The notes beneath the pieces were generated by a model, which made no database searches, was not told where the DNA came from, and worked only from the letters and a program-made list of their open reading frames with translations. Made by a program: the position numbers and the translations under genes. A stretch of DNA of 64,000 bases, taken from Streptomyces sp. NBC_01454. Its GTDB lineage: Bacteria > Actinomycetota > Actinomycetes > Streptomycetales > Streptomycetaceae. The stretch is taken from positions 4,030,001 to 4,094,000 of the forward strand of contig NZ_CP109460.1 in NCBI RefSeq assembly GCF_036227565.1. Direction: 5' to 3'. Shown in pieces: positions 34,415 through 46,270 of this stretch; positions within the stretch are counted from its first letter, which is position 1; each line of letters begins with the position of its first letter.

Positions 34415-35566
34415 TTACTTCTTCGACGGGTGCTTGGGCTGCTGGCCCTTGCGCTGCCCGGACTTGGTGGTGCGGGACCCGGAGGCGCCGCCCTTCTCCT
34501 TGCCGCCCTGCGCGTCCTTCTTGTCCAGCGACTGCTTCTTCCCGGCACCCTGGCCGGAGTCCGCCGTGCCGGCGTCCGTGTCATGCGCCGAAGACCCGGC
34601 ACGCGTACGGTTCTGCGCACCGCCGGCCGGGGCGCCGCCGGTCTGCCGCTTGGCCTTCGTCTGGCGCTTGGGCTGCTGGCGGTTCTGGCGCGCTTCCTCG
34701 GCGGCGTGCTTCGCCTCGACGACGGCCGGGTCCTCGACGATCTTGCCCGCGGCCCGCAGCCGCTCCTGGCGCTCCTCGAAGGCCTTGCTGCCCGGAGTCG
34801 GGTTACGACGGATGACGAACATCTGCTGGCCCATGGTCCACACGTTGGTGGTCAGCCAGTAGACGAGAACACCGACGGGGAAGTTGATACCGAAGACGGC
34901 GAACATGAGGGGGAAGACGTACATCAGCATCTTCTGCTGCTGCATGAACGGCGTCTTCACCGTGAGGTCGACGTTCTTGGTCATCAGCTGGCGCTGCGTG
35001 TAGAACTGCGACGCCGACATCAGGACGATCATGATGATCGTGACCACACGGACGTCGATCACCGAAGCGCCGAGGCTCTGGATCTTCGCCGCGCTGTCCA
35101 TGAACTTCGCCGCCAGCGGCGCACCGAAGATGTGCGCCCGCTGCGCGCTCTCGAGCAGCGGCAGGTCGATGACGCCGACCGTCTTGTTCTGCGCGATGTG
35201 GCTCAGAACCTGGTACAGCGAGATGAAGAACGGCGACTGGGCCAGAATCGGGAGACAGCTCGAGAGCGGGTTGGTGCCCGTCTCCTTGTAGAGCTTCATC
35301 ATCTCTTCGGACTGGCGCTGCTTGTCGCTCTTGTAGCGCTCCTGGATCGCCTTCATCTTCGGCTGAAGCGCCTGCATGTTCCGCGTCGACTTGATCTGCT
35401 TCACAAAAAGCGGGATCAGGCAGATACGGATCAGCACCACCAGCGAGACGATGGACAGACCCCACGCCGCGCCACTGTCCTTGTCAAAGATGAGGCTGTA
35501 GAACGAGTGGAACTGGACGATGATCCAGGAAACAGCGATATAGAGGGGACTGAGGATCGTGTCCAC
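34415..35566 (-). CDS. yidC: Membrane protein insertase YidC
   Basis: A 383-residue Oxa1/YidC insertase, helping proteins enter the inner membrane with or without SecYEG. Five or so helices are visible; the core has [20 protein letters not shown] (the cytoplasmic hairpin) and [16 protein letters not shown]. The conserved arginine in [15 protein letters not shown] lies within the first core helix. The C-terminal ~110 residues are a Lys/Gln/Gly-rich tail that may touch the ribosome. GTG start 35566, 3 bp after yidD. Confidence 0.97.
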   Translation of the reverse strand: MDTILSPLYIAVSWIIVQFHSFYSLIFDKDSGAAWGLSIVSLVVLIRICLIPLFVKQIKSTRNMQALQPKMKAIQERYKSDKQRQSEEMMKLYKETGTNPLSSCLPILAQSPFFISLYQVLSHIAQNKTVGVIDLPLLESAQRAHIFGAPLAAKFMDSAAKIQSLGASVIDVRVVTIIMIVLMSASQFYTQRQLMTKNVDLTVKTPFMQQQKMLMYVFPLMFAVFGINFPVGVLVYWLTTNVWTMGQQMFVIRRNPTPGSKAFEERQERLRAAGKIVEDPAVVEAKHAAEEARQNRQQPKRQTKAKRQTGGAPAGGAQNRTRAGSSAHDTDAGTADSGQGAGKKQSLDKKDAQGGKEKGGASGSRTTKSGQRKGQQPKHPSKK

Positions 35567-35569
35567 GAA

Positions 35570-35887
35570 TCAGGCTCCTTGGACGTTGGGCTGAGTCTCG
35601 GGCTGGGCGACAGGCTCAGGGACGGTGGGCCCGCCCAGGCGGCTCCTCAGCCGCTGATGCCAAACCGGACGCTTCCGGGGAGGGACGTGGTCGACGCCCC
35701 CGAGCGACCACGGATTGCAACGCAGGATGCGCCAGGCTGTCAGCGCAGTCCCTTTCACCGCGCCGTGCCGGTCGATGGCCGTATAGCCATAGTGCGAGCA
35801 CGACGGGTAGTACTTGCAGACCGGTCCCAGCAGGGGGCTGATGGTCCACTGATAGATCTTGATCAAAAGCAGCAGCGGGTACTTCAC
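35570..35887 (-). CDS. yidD: Membrane protein insertion efficiency factor YidD
   Basis: A 105-residue YidD protein with the family core [20 protein letters not shown] and [20 protein letters not shown]. It is a small, membrane-attached protein thought to assist YidC. The start codon GTG 35887 overlaps the rnpA stop (GTGA). The variable C-terminus is Pro/Gln-rich. Confidence 0.96.
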   Translation of the reverse strand: MKYPLLLLIKIYQWTISPLLGPVCKYYPSCSHYGYTAIDRHGAVKGTALTAWRILRCNPWSLGGVDHVPPRKRPVWHQRLRSRLGGPTVPEPVAQPETQPNVQGA

Positions 35888-36342
35888 TGTGCGCTCCCTC
35901 CCGGGTCCCGTCCGGGGCTCCGGGGGCCCGCGGGGCAGCTGCTGTCGGTCGCAGCCCCCGAGGGTGTGCAGCCTCTCGGTACCCCTCCCAGCAGCCGCTC
36001 GAAGGCGGCGTCCAGGTCGCGGGCCAGCTGATCGTGATCCGCGTCACCCGCGCCGGGCAGGGCCCGTACGACAACCAGGCTACCGGCGGGCAGCCGGTCC
36101 AGCCGATCGCGCACGAGATGACGGAGTCTGCGCTTGACCTTGCTGCGCACGACAGCGATGCCCACTGCCTTGCTCACGACGAAACCCGCACGTGCCGGGG
36201 GAACACTTTCCCCCGACCCGTGCGGGTCCGTTGCACCGCTACGAAAATGAACGACAAGGAGCGGGCGCCCGGCCCTGCGTCCCCGGCGTACCGCGGCCGC
36301 AAAGTCCTCGCGCCGCCTCAGCCGATGCTCGGTAGGCAGCAC
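35884..36342 (-). CDS. rnpA: Ribonuclease P protein component
   Basis: A 152-residue protein subunit of RNase P, which trims the 5' ends of tRNAs with the catalytic RNA. The start is GTG 36342 (then [20 protein letters not shown]); the longer open frame overlaps rpmH in another frame. The RNR-type motif reads [16 protein letters not shown], and GFVVSKAVG precedes it. It lies 25 bp after rpmH, as in nearly all bacteria. Confidence 0.95.
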   Translation of the reverse strand: MLPTEHRLRRREDFAAAVRRGRRAGRPLLVVHFRSGATDPHGSGESVPPARAGFVVSKAVGIAVVRSKVKRRLRHLVRDRLDRLPAGSLVVVRALPGAGDADHDQLARDLDAAFERLLGGVPRGCTPSGAATDSSCPAGPRSPGRDPGGSAQ

Positions 36343-36367
36343 GTCATGGACCTGGTTTTCCGACTGC

Positions 36368-36505
36368 TCAGGCAGACAGGCGGGCGCGACCCTTGCCACG
36401 GCGGGTCGCGAGAATCGCGCGGCCGGCACGCGTCCGCATGCGCAGACGGAAGCCGTGGGTCTTCGCGCGGCGGCGGTTGTTCGGCTGGAAGGTGCGCTTG
36501 CTCAC
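36368..36505 (-). CDS. rpmH: 50S ribosomal protein L34
   Basis: A 45-residue, very basic protein too short for a default ORF search: it starts GTG 36505 and reads [19 protein letters not shown], then [19 protein letters not shown] and ends RLSA. This matches L34 over its whole length. It is the first gene of the rpmH-rnpA-yidD-yidC-jag block, transcribed away from dnaA. Confidence 0.97.
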   Translation of the reverse strand: MSKRTFQPNNRRRAKTHGFRLRMRTRAGRAILATRRGKGRARLSA

Positions 36506-36882
36506 TCGGGGGCTCCAGGAATGCTTGTTGTCTCAAGGAGAGACAGATGTGGGGCGTCGACTGGCTGTCACCGTGCGCCCACGAGTAGCTCGCAACGCTA
36601 AGTGCACCGCTACACGATCACTCGAGCGTGATCTTTACCCATCGGAGGCAGGCGGCAGCAGCCATCGACAACTCGACCTGGTCACGGTACGCGCGGCTAC
36701 GCCATCCGGTCAAACCGGCTTCTCGGCAGCCTCTTCCGGCCTCGCGCCAGGACACACTATGCACAGCCTGTGGACAACAACTTGAATCCCCAGGCCCGCC
36801 CTGACTACCGTGGCTGAACTCCGATTCCTTCCCGCCCGTCCTGAGAATCACACATTCGTGGGACTGTGAGAGAGCGTGCCCT
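36506..36882. promoter_or_regulatory. Divergent rpmH / dnaA promoter region
   Basis: 377 bp without a supported gene. It holds the promoters of rpmH (leftward) and dnaA (rightward) and one strong DnaA box, listed separately. I could not assign -35/-10 elements with confidence. Confidence 0.65.
36769..36777 (-). promoter_or_regulatory. DnaA box in the dnaA promoter region
   Basis: TGTGGACAA, i.e. TTGTCCACA on the minus strand, the strongest Streptomyces form, 106 bp before the dnaA start. DnaA autoregulation through such boxes is known in Streptomyces. Confidence 0.85.
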
Positions 36883-38808
36883 GTGGCTGATGTGCCTGCC
36901 GATCTTGCCGCAGTGTGGCCGCGCGTGCTCGATCACCTCCTTCGTGCGGAGGCCGACGGCCTCAAGCCCAAGGACCAGGACTGGCTCAAGCGCACCCAGC
37001 CACTGGCACTGGTCGCCGACACCGCGCTGCTCGCCGTGCCCAATGAATTCGCCAAGAGCGTGCTCGAGGGCCGACTGGCGCCACTGATCGGGGAGGCCCT
37101 CAGCCATGAGTGCGGCCGCCCGATCCGGATCGCGATCACCGTGGACGACTCCTCCGGGGAGCCCGCGACACCGCCTGCGCCCCCTGCCCACCAGCAGCAC
37201 CAGCCGCCTCAGCAGCAAGCCCCGCATCCTCAGCAGTCCCATCAGCAGTCGCACCAGCAGTCGCGTCAGCCGCAACAGCATGAGCAGTACGACGGCTACG
37301 AGACCCGGCACGACAGCCGGCAGGGCTACGGGCACCAGGGCGATGACCTGCCGGATGTCCGGCCCGCCTATCCGGACTACCAGCAGCCCCGGCACGAGCC
37401 CGGCGGCTGGCCGCAGCACTCCCCCATGGCCGGCGGCCCCGGCCCGCGCGACGACTACGGCTGGCAGCAGCAGCACCTCGGCGGCTTCCCCGACCGTGAT
37501 CCGTACGCCTCCCCGTCGTCCCACCTCTCGCAGCACCAGCAGCGGCAGAACGACTACCGCGGGCAGACGTCCGACCGCGGCGGGCCACCGCAGCACTCCG
37601 ACGGCCCGCGCTCGCGTTACGACCAGCCGCGCCGTGATCTGTCCGAGCACCAGCCCGGCGGGCACGGTCGCCCGGGCATCCCCGGCTCCGGCCCCGGCGC
37701 CGTGCTTCCGGCATCCAGCGGCGCGCCCAGTCCGCTCGCGGCCCAGCCCGCGCCGGCGACCGGCCCCGGTGAGCCGACCGCGCGGCTGAACCCGAAGTAC
37801 CTCTTCGACACCTTCGTCATCGGTGCCTCGAACCGCTTCGCGCACGCCGCCGCGGTCGCCGTCGCCGAGGCGCCGGCCAAGGCCTACAACCCCCTGTTCA
37901 TCTATGGGGAATCGGGGCTCGGCAAGACCCACCTGCTGCATGCGATCGGGCACTACGCACGGAGTCTGTATCCGGGCACCCGGGTGCGTTACGTGAGCTC
38001 GGAGGAGTTCACCAACGAGTTCATCAACTCCATCCGCGACGGCAAGGCGGACGCGTTCCGCAAGCGCTACCGCGACATGGACATCCTGCTGGTCGACGAC
38101 ATCCAGTTCCTGGCGAGCAAGGAGTCGACGCAGGAGGAGTTCTTCCACACCTTCAATACGCTGCACAACGCGAACAAGCAGATCGTGCTCTCCAGTGACC
38201 GGCCGCCCAAGCAGCTGGTCACCCTGGAGGACCGGCTGCGCAACCGCTTCGAGTGGGGCCTGATCACCGACGTCCAGCCGCCCGAGCTGGAGACCCGGAT
38301 CGCGATCCTCCGCAAGAAGGCGGTGCAGGAGCAGCTGAACGCGCCGCCGGAGGTGCTGGAGTTCATCGCGTCCCGGATCTCGCGCAACATCCGCGAGCTG
38401 GAGGGCGCGCTGATCCGGGTCACCGCGTTCGCCTCGCTCAACCGGCAGCCGGTGGACCTGGGGCTGACCGAGATCGTGCTGAAGGATCTGATCCCCGGGG
38501 GCGAGGATGCCGCGCCGGAGATCACCGCGACGGCGATCATGGCCTCGACCGCCGACTACTTCGGGCTGACCATCGACGATCTGTGCGGCTCCTCGCGCAG
38601 CCGGGTGCTGGTGACCGCCCGACAGATCGCCATGTATCTGTGCCGCGAGCTGACCGATCTCTCGCTGCCGAAGATCGGCGCGCAGTTCGGCGGCCGGGAC
38701 CACACGACCGTGATGCACGCCGACCGCAAGATCCGCGCGCTGATGGCCGAGCGGCGCTCGATCTACAACCAGGTCACCGAGCTGACCAACCGCATCAAGA
38801 ACGGCTGA
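36883..38808 (+). CDS. dnaA: Chromosomal replication initiator DnaA
   Basis: A 641-residue initiator ATPase that opens oriC. Domain I (about 1-90), then an unusually long Gln/His/Pro/Gly-rich domain II (about 92-290), typical of Streptomyces, then the AAA+ domain with Walker A GESGLGKT (342-349) and Walker [11 protein letters not shown] (about 402-411), and the DNA-binding domain IV with [12 protein letters not shown] (about 605-616). GTG start at 36883 (the spacing to GTGAGAGAGCGTG is plausible). A terminator follows, then oriC. Confidence 0.98.
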   Translation: MADVPADLAAVWPRVLDHLLRAEADGLKPKDQDWLKRTQPLALVADTALLAVPNEFAKSVLEGRLAPLIGEALSHECGRPIRIAITVDDSSGEPATPPAPPAHQQHQPPQQQAPHPQQSHQQSHQQSRQPQQHEQYDGYETRHDSRQGYGHQGDDLPDVRPAYPDYQQPRHEPGGWPQHSPMAGGPGPRDDYGWQQQHLGGFPDRDPYASPSSHLSQHQQRQNDYRGQTSDRGGPPQHSDGPRSRYDQPRRDLSEHQPGGHGRPGIPGSGPGAVLPASSGAPSPLAAQPAPATGPGEPTARLNPKYLFDTFVIGASNRFAHAAAVAVAEAPAKAYNPLFIYGESGLGKTHLLHAIGHYARSLYPGTRVRYVSSEEFTNEFINSIRDGKADAFRKRYRDMDILLVDDIQFLASKESTQEEFFHTFNTLHNANKQIVLSSDRPPKQLVTLEDRLRNRFEWGLITDVQPPELETRIAILRKKAVQEQLNAPPEVLEFIASRISRNIRELEGALIRVTAFASLNRQPVDLGLTEIVLKDLIPGGEDAAPEITATAIMASTADYFGLTIDDLCGSSRSRVLVTARQIAMYLCRELTDLSLPKIGAQFGGRDHTTVMHADRKIRALMAERRSIYNQVTELTNRIKNG

Positions 38809-38850
38809 GGCCGGCGCCACGGCGCCGCACCGGCCGCCACAGGACGCCCA

Positions 38851-38881
38851 GGGCGCTCCGGGATCCGCTCCCGGAGCGCCC
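38851..38881 (+). terminator. Terminator of dnaA
   Basis: Perfect 13-bp arms (GGGCGCTCCGGGA) with a 5-nt loop, 42 bp after the dnaA stop. Confidence 0.85.
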
Positions 38882-38910
38882 TTCGTCGTACGGGGAGAGG
38901 AGGGAATAGG

Positions 38911-38946
38911 GGAGACAGGGAGGGAGACAGGGAGGGAGACAGGGAG
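38911..38946 (+). repeat. Three perfect 12-bp tandem repeats in a purine tract
   Basis: GGAGACAGGGAG is repeated three times without change, within a G/A-rich stretch from 38892 to 38964. It lies between the dnaA terminator and the first DnaA boxes. Confidence 0.9.
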
Positions 38947-39868
38947 GGAGGGAGAGAGGGAGGGCGCCTTGGCCTCCGGCCGTTCCCTGGCGCTCCTGTC
39001 CTCGCGCCGACGTTCTCCCGAGCCCGTCCCGAGCGCGTTCCGAGCCCCCTCAAAGCTGCTTCAGAGGCGCTTCCGCCACGGATCGATCCGCGCCGCCGCC
39101 GTCCCAAACTTGGGGAGCGGGCCCGCCGTGTTCGATTCCGGGCCGGGTCACGGCCTCCCTCCACAGATTGGGCAACAATTTTCCTTCCACATCCTGGGGA
39201 GGGGAAAGTTATCCCTGTGGGATCCACAGGACGATGAGCTGACGGAGCATCGGAGGAGGTCAGCCGCGTGTGGATTTGTGGTCAACCGCCCTCCACAGGG
39301 TGTGGACAGAGATTTCGTCCACAGGGGAGGTGCGATCTTGTCCACCGGCCGCCCACAGGCAAGCGGCTGTTGTCCCCAGCTTCTCCACACCCCTGTCCAC
39401 TGTTCGGCAACGCAACACCCGCTCTCACCGGGCCGAGTGAAAGCCGTCACACCAAGTTGATCGGTTGGGCTGTGGGGAACCGGGGTAAAGCTGGGGACGG
39501 CACTGGGGAGAAGTAGCCCTCTCCTGTGCATCGGGTGTGCAGAACTTTCCGCGGTCCACAGCGTCGCCGGCTTTTCCACCGCCGCCGCCCACAGGAGCAG
39601 TGGACAAAAAATCCGTGCTGACCTGCGCAAAGGCAGTTGTCCACGGTTTCCACAGGCCCTACTACTACGACCACGGATATCTACCGGGGAACTCGTTCGG
39701 AAACGGGGCCTGTGCACAAGTTGGCCGCCGGGCGTCCGACACCGGTCGATCCGACTTGACCCCGAGCCGCACCGACTGTCGGTGGCGTGCGTCAGACTGG
39801 TCTCCGGCAACTCAGCCGACGACGAAGGCCAGCAGGGCGAGAGCCAGCAACAGCAGGAGGCGGTTCCG

Positions 39869-40999
39869 GTGAAGATCCGGGTGGAGCGCGATGTACTCGC
39901 GGAGGCAGTGGCCTGGGCGGCCAAGAGCCTCCCGGCCCGTCCGCCGGTGCCCGTCCTCGCGGGCCTGCTGCTGAAGGCGGAGGAAGGCGCGCTGAGCCTC
40001 TCCGGCTTCGACTACGAGGTCTCCGCACGGGTCTCGGTGGACGCGGAGGTGGAGGAGGAGGGCACGGTCCTCGTCTCCGGCCGGCTGCTCGCCGACATCT
40101 GCCGCGCCCTGCCCAACCGCCCGGTGGAGATTTCCACCGACGGTGTACGGGTGACCGTCGTCTGCGGCTCCTCGCGGTTCACCCTCCACACCCTTCCTGT
40201 GGAGGAGTACCCGGCCCTGCCGGCCATGCCCACCGCCACCGGCACCGTCCCCGGTGAGGTCTTCGCCGCGGCCGCCGCCCAGGTCGCCATCGCCGCCGGC
40301 CGTGACGACACCCTCCCGGTGCTCACCGGCGTACGGATCGAGATCGAGGGCGACACCGTCACCCTGGCCTCCACCGACCGCTACCGCTTCGCGGTGCGCG
40401 AGTTCCTCTGGAAGCCGGAGAGCCCGGACGCCTCCGCGGTCGCGCTGGTCCCCGCCAAGACCCTGCTGGACACCGCCAAGTCCCTGAGCAGCGGCGACAC
40501 CGTCACCATCGCGCTCTCCGGCTCCGGCCAGGGCGAGGGCCTGATCGGTTTCGAGGGCGCCGGACGCCGGACGACGACGCGTCTGCTGGAAGGCGACCTG
40601 CCGAAGTACCGCACGCTCTTCCCGACCGAGTTCAACTCCGTCGCCGTGATCGAGACCGCGCCCTTCGTCGAGGCCGTCAAGCGTGTGGCGCTGGTGGCCG
40701 AGCGGAACACCCCGGTCCGGCTGAGCTTCGAGCAGGGTGTGCTGATCCTGGAGGCCGGCTCCAGCGACGACGCACAGGCTGTGGAGAGGGTGGACGCCGA
40801 TCTGGACGGCGATGACATCTCGATCGCCTTCAACCCCGGCTTCCTGCTGGAGGGCCTGTCGGCCATCGACTCCCCGGTGGCGCAGCTGTCCTTCACGACC
40901 TCGACCAAGCCCGCGCTGCTGAGCGGCCGGCCGGCCAAGGACGCCGAGGCGGACGACGCGTACAAGTACCTGATCATGCCGGTGCGGCTGTCGGGCTGA
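39869..40999 (+). CDS. dnaN: DNA polymerase III beta subunit (sliding clamp)
   Basis: A 376-residue ring-forming clamp with three similar domains. Start GTG 39869 (KIRVERDVLAEAVAWAAKSL follows) is chosen because AGCAGGAGG lies 8-9 bases upstream and the protein then has the family length; the open frame extends back into oriC. GRDDTLPVLTGVRIEIEG marks domain II and the C-terminus ends DAYKYLIMPVRLSG with the conserved MPxR(L) tail. It lies directly behind oriC. Confidence 0.97.
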   Translation: MKIRVERDVLAEAVAWAAKSLPARPPVPVLAGLLLKAEEGALSLSGFDYEVSARVSVDAEVEEEGTVLVSGRLLADICRALPNRPVEISTDGVRVTVVCGSSRFTLHTLPVEEYPALPAMPTATGTVPGEVFAAAAAQVAIAAGRDDTLPVLTGVRIEIEGDTVTLASTDRYRFAVREFLWKPESPDASAVALVPAKTLLDTAKSLSSGDTVTIALSGSGQGEGLIGFEGAGRRTTTRLLEGDLPKYRTLFPTEFNSVAVIETAPFVEAVKRVALVAERNTPVRLSFEQGVLILEAGSSDDAQAVERVDADLDGDDISIAFNPGFLLEGLSAIDSPVAQLSFTTSTKPALLSGRPAKDAEADDAYKYLIMPVRLSG

Positions 41000-41180
41000 C
41001 GGCCGTACGTGCGACCCGCGGCGCGATCCGCCGTGGGTCGCGGTGCCCTGGCCCCGCCCTGTGCGGCGACCGGCTGAAGGGCCCCTGATGAGCGGCTGAG
41101 CCCACAGGTGTGCGCGGACCTGCGGGCGTAGGCTCGGACTCGGGTACGACAGCAACGACTACGTGCAAAGAGGGTCTCTG

Positions 41181-42059
41181 ATGGAGCTCGGTCTCGTCGG
41201 TCTCGGCAAGATGGGCGGCAACATGCGCGAGCGCATTCGCCGCGCCGGCCACACCGTCATCGGATACGACCGCAACCCGGACCTGGCGGATGTCAACAGC
41301 CTGCAGGGGCTTGTGGACAAGCTCAAGGGCCCGCGGGTCGTCTGGGTCATGGTGCCGGCCGGTGCCGCCACCCAGTCCACCGTCGACGAGCTGGCCGAGC
41401 TGCTGTCGCCGGGCGACATCGTCGTCGACGGCGGCAACTCCCGCTGGACCGACGACGAGAAGCACGCCGGGGAGCTGAAGGCCAAGGGCATCGGCTTCGT
41501 CGACTGCGGCGTCTCCGGCGGCGTCTGGGGCCTGGAGAACGGCTATGCGCTGATGTACGGCGGCGAGAAGGACGATGTCGCCAAGGTGCAGCCGATCTTC
41601 GACGCTCTCAAGCCCGAGGGCGAGTTCGGCGCGGTGCACGCCGGCAAGGTCGGCGCCGGCCACTTCGCCAAGATGGTCCACAACGGCATCGAGTACGCGA
41701 TGATGCAGGCCTTCGCCGAGGGCTGGGAGCTGCTGGAGAAGGTCGACTCCGTCACGGACGTCCGCGAGGTCTTCCGCTCGTGGCAGGAGGGCACGGTCAT
41801 CCGCTCCTGGCTGCTCGACCTGGCCGTCAACGCCCTCGACGACGACGAGCACCTCGAGAAGCTGCGCGGCTTCGCCGCCGACTCCGGCGAGGGCCGCTGG
41901 ACGGTCGAGGCCGCCATCGACAACGCCGTGCCGCTGCCCGCGATCACGGCCTCGCTCTTCGCCCGCTTCGCGTCCCGTCAGGACGACTCCCCGCAGATGA
42001 AGATGATCGCCGCGCTGCGCAACCAGTTCGGCGGCCACGCGGTCGAGAGCAAGAAGTAG
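41181..42059 (+). CDS. gnd: 6-phosphogluconate dehydrogenase, decarboxylating (short form)
   Basis: A 292-residue NAD(P)-dependent dehydrogenase of the pentose phosphate pathway, producing ribulose-5-phosphate. Start ATG 41181 ([19 protein letters not shown], nucleotide loop GLGKMG) follows AAAGAGGG; the upstream in-frame site is less likely. [14 protein letters not shown] and [22 protein letters not shown], with the catalytic lysine, are conserved. This is the short GntZ/YqeC-like form that sits between dnaN and recF in actinobacteria. Confidence 0.95.
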   Translation: MELGLVGLGKMGGNMRERIRRAGHTVIGYDRNPDLADVNSLQGLVDKLKGPRVVWVMVPAGAATQSTVDELAELLSPGDIVVDGGNSRWTDDEKHAGELKAKGIGFVDCGVSGGVWGLENGYALMYGGEKDDVAKVQPIFDALKPEGEFGAVHAGKVGAGHFAKMVHNGIEYAMMQAFAEGWELLEKVDSVTDVREVFRSWQEGTVIRSWLLDLAVNALDDDEHLEKLRGFAADSGEGRWTVEAAIDNAVPLPAITASLFARFASRQDDSPQMKMIAALRNQFGGHAVESKK

Positions 42060-42130
42060 CAAGCAGCAGTACGAAGCAGTACGAAGCAGTACGGAACCGC
42101 AGGAACAGCCGGGGGAGGTCGGCGCCCGCC

Positions 42131-43315
42131 ATGCATGTCACGCATCTGTCCCTCGCCGACTTCCGCTCGTACGCCCGGGTCGAGGTTCCCCTCGAACCGG
42201 GCGTCACGGCGTTCGTGGGGCCCAACGGACAGGGCAAGACCAATCTGGTCGAAGCGGTCGGCTATCTCGCCACGCTCGGCAGCCACCGGGTCTCCTCGGA
42301 CGCGCCGCTGGTGCGGATGGGCGCCGAGCGGGCGATCGTCCGGGCCGCGGTCGTCCAGGGCGAGCGACAGCAGCTGATCGAGCTGGAGCTCAATCCGGGC
42401 AAGGCGAACCGCGCCAGGATCAACCGGTCCTCGCAGGTCAAGCCGCGGGATGTGCTGGGGATCGTGCGGTCGGTGCTGTTCGCGCCGGAGGACCTGGCGC
42501 TGGTCAAGGGCGACCCGGGAGAGCGGCGGCGGTTCCTGGACGAGCTGATCACCGCGCGTTCGCCGCGGATGGGCGGGGTGCGGGCGGACTACGACCGCGT
42601 CCTCAAACAGCGCAACACCCTGCTGAAGACCGCCGCGCTGGCGCGCCGGCACGGCGGCCGGCAGATGGATCTGTCGACGCTGGACATCTGGGACCAGCAT
42701 CTGGCGCGGGCCGGTGCCGAGCTGCTCGCGCAGCGGCTCGATCTGATCGCGGCGCTGCAGCCGCTGACGGACAAGGCCTATCAGCAGCTGGCACCGGGCG
42801 GCGGCCCGCTGGCGCTGGAGTACCGCGGCTCCGCGGGCGAGGCGATGGCCGCCGCCGCGAACCGCGAGGAGCTGTACGGTGTGCTGCTGGCCGCGCTCGG
42901 CGAGGCCCGTAAGCAGGAGATCGAGCGCGGGGTGACGCTGGTCGGCCCGCACCGCGACGACCTGGTGCTCAAGCTGGGCCAGCTCCCGGCGAAGGGCTAC
43001 GCCAGCCATGGCGAGTCCTGGTCGTACGCGCTGGCGCTGCGGCTGGCGTCGTACGACCTGCTGCGCGCGGAGAGCCCGATGAGCGTGCCCGGTGGGCCCT
43101 CGGACGGGGGCGGGCGACGGGCGGGCGAGCCGGTCCTGGTCCTCGACGACGTCTTCGCCGAGCTGGACGCGCGACGCCGCGAGCGGCTGGCGGAGCTGGT
43201 GGCGCCGGGCGAGCAGGTCCTGGTGACGGCGGCGGTGGCCGACGACGTTCCCGCGGTGCTGGCCGGGGCGCGCTACACGGTGTCCGGCGGCGCCGTGGAG
43301 AAGGTGACACCGTGA
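42131..43315 (+). CDS. recF: DNA replication and repair protein RecF
   Basis: A 394-residue SMC-like ATPase that helps load RecA at gaps. Start ATG 42131 ([19 protein letters not shown]); Walker A is [15 protein letters not shown] (about 30-44); the signature region is [15 protein letters not shown] and the Walker B is [20 protein letters not shown]. The longer frame upstream overlaps gnd. It ends with an overlap (GTGA) onto the next gene. Confidence 0.96.
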   Translation: MHVTHLSLADFRSYARVEVPLEPGVTAFVGPNGQGKTNLVEAVGYLATLGSHRVSSDAPLVRMGAERAIVRAAVVQGERQQLIELELNPGKANRARINRSSQVKPRDVLGIVRSVLFAPEDLALVKGDPGERRRFLDELITARSPRMGGVRADYDRVLKQRNTLLKTAALARRHGGRQMDLSTLDIWDQHLARAGAELLAQRLDLIAALQPLTDKAYQQLAPGGGPLALEYRGSAGEAMAAAANREELYGVLLAALGEARKQEIERGVTLVGPHRDDLVLKLGQLPAKGYASHGESWSYALALRLASYDLLRAESPMSVPGGPSDGGGRRAGEPVLVLDDVFAELDARRRERLAELVAPGEQVLVTAAVADDVPAVLAGARYTVSGGAVEKVTP

Positions 43316-43845
43316 GCGACCCGCAGCCCGAGCGTCCCAAGGACCCGGAGCTCTCCGGTGTGGATCTGGCCCGCCAGGCGCTGGTGGCCGCCAAGGAGCA
43401 GGCACGGGCGCGGGGCGCGGCCGCCCAGCAGAAGAAGCAGGCCCGGCGCGGGGGGTTGCGGTCGGGCGCGCGGGCGGACGGCCGCGACCCGCTGCCGCTC
43501 GGTGCGGCGATCAACCGGCTGATCACGGAGCGCGGCTGGGAGACCCCGGCCGCGGTCGGCGGGGTGATGGGGCGCTGGCCGCAGCTGGTCGGGCCCGAGG
43601 TGGCGCAGCACTGCGAGCCGCAGAAGTACGACGAGGACGCCCGGGTGCTGACGGTGCAGTGCGATTCGACGGCGTGGGCGACGCAGCTGCGGCTGCTGGC
43701 CCCGACGCTGGTGGCACGCCTCAACGAGGACCTGGGCCACGGCACCGTGAAGGTGATCAAGGTGCTGGGCCCGGGCGGTCCCGCCCGGCGGTACGGAGCG
43801 CTGCGCGCACCGGGAAGCAAGGGCCCCGGCGACACCTACGGCTGA
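43312..43845 (+). CDS. DciA-like helicase loader (DUF721)
   Basis: A 177-residue protein of the DUF721/DciA family, found between recF and gyrB in actinobacteria. GTG 43312 overlaps the recF stop. Residues 1-55 are charged and flexible; the DUF721 domain (about 60-165) contains [20 protein letters not shown] and [17 protein letters not shown]. In bacteria lacking DnaC or DnaI, DciA assists DnaB loading; the partner dnaB is at 563-2035. Confidence 0.9.
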   Translation: MSDPQPERPKDPELSGVDLARQALVAAKEQARARGAAAQQKKQARRGGLRSGARADGRDPLPLGAAINRLITERGWETPAAVGGVMGRWPQLVGPEVAQHCEPQKYDEDARVLTVQCDSTAWATQLRLLAPTLVARLNEDLGHGTVKVIKVLGPGGPARRYGALRAPGSKGPGDTYG

Positions 43846-46220
<2,375 letters not shown>

Positions 46221-46270
46221 GCCGTGTCGGCCCGTACAACAGCCGCAGCTCGAAAGGACTTTGAACCAGC

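Larger units (their letters stand above)
38809..39868. other. oriC: Origin of chromosome replication (oriC)
   Basis: 1060 bp between dnaA and dnaN without a gene. From 39157 on it is packed with DnaA-box 9-mers in both orientations. Best matches: CCCTCCACA 39157 and 39289; TGTGGACAG 39301; TCGTCCACA 39315; TTGTCCACC 39338; TTCTCCACA 39381; CTGTCCACT 39393; CGGTCCACA 39552; AGTGGACAA 39599; TTGTCCACG 39637; GTTTCCACA 39646. Weaker ones lie at 39183, 39220, 39269, 39277, 39370 and 39711. Two groups (39157-39401 and 39552-39719) flank a spacer of about 150 bp. About 15-19 boxes is usual for Streptomyces. The dnaN promoter must lie near the right end. Confidence 0.97.
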
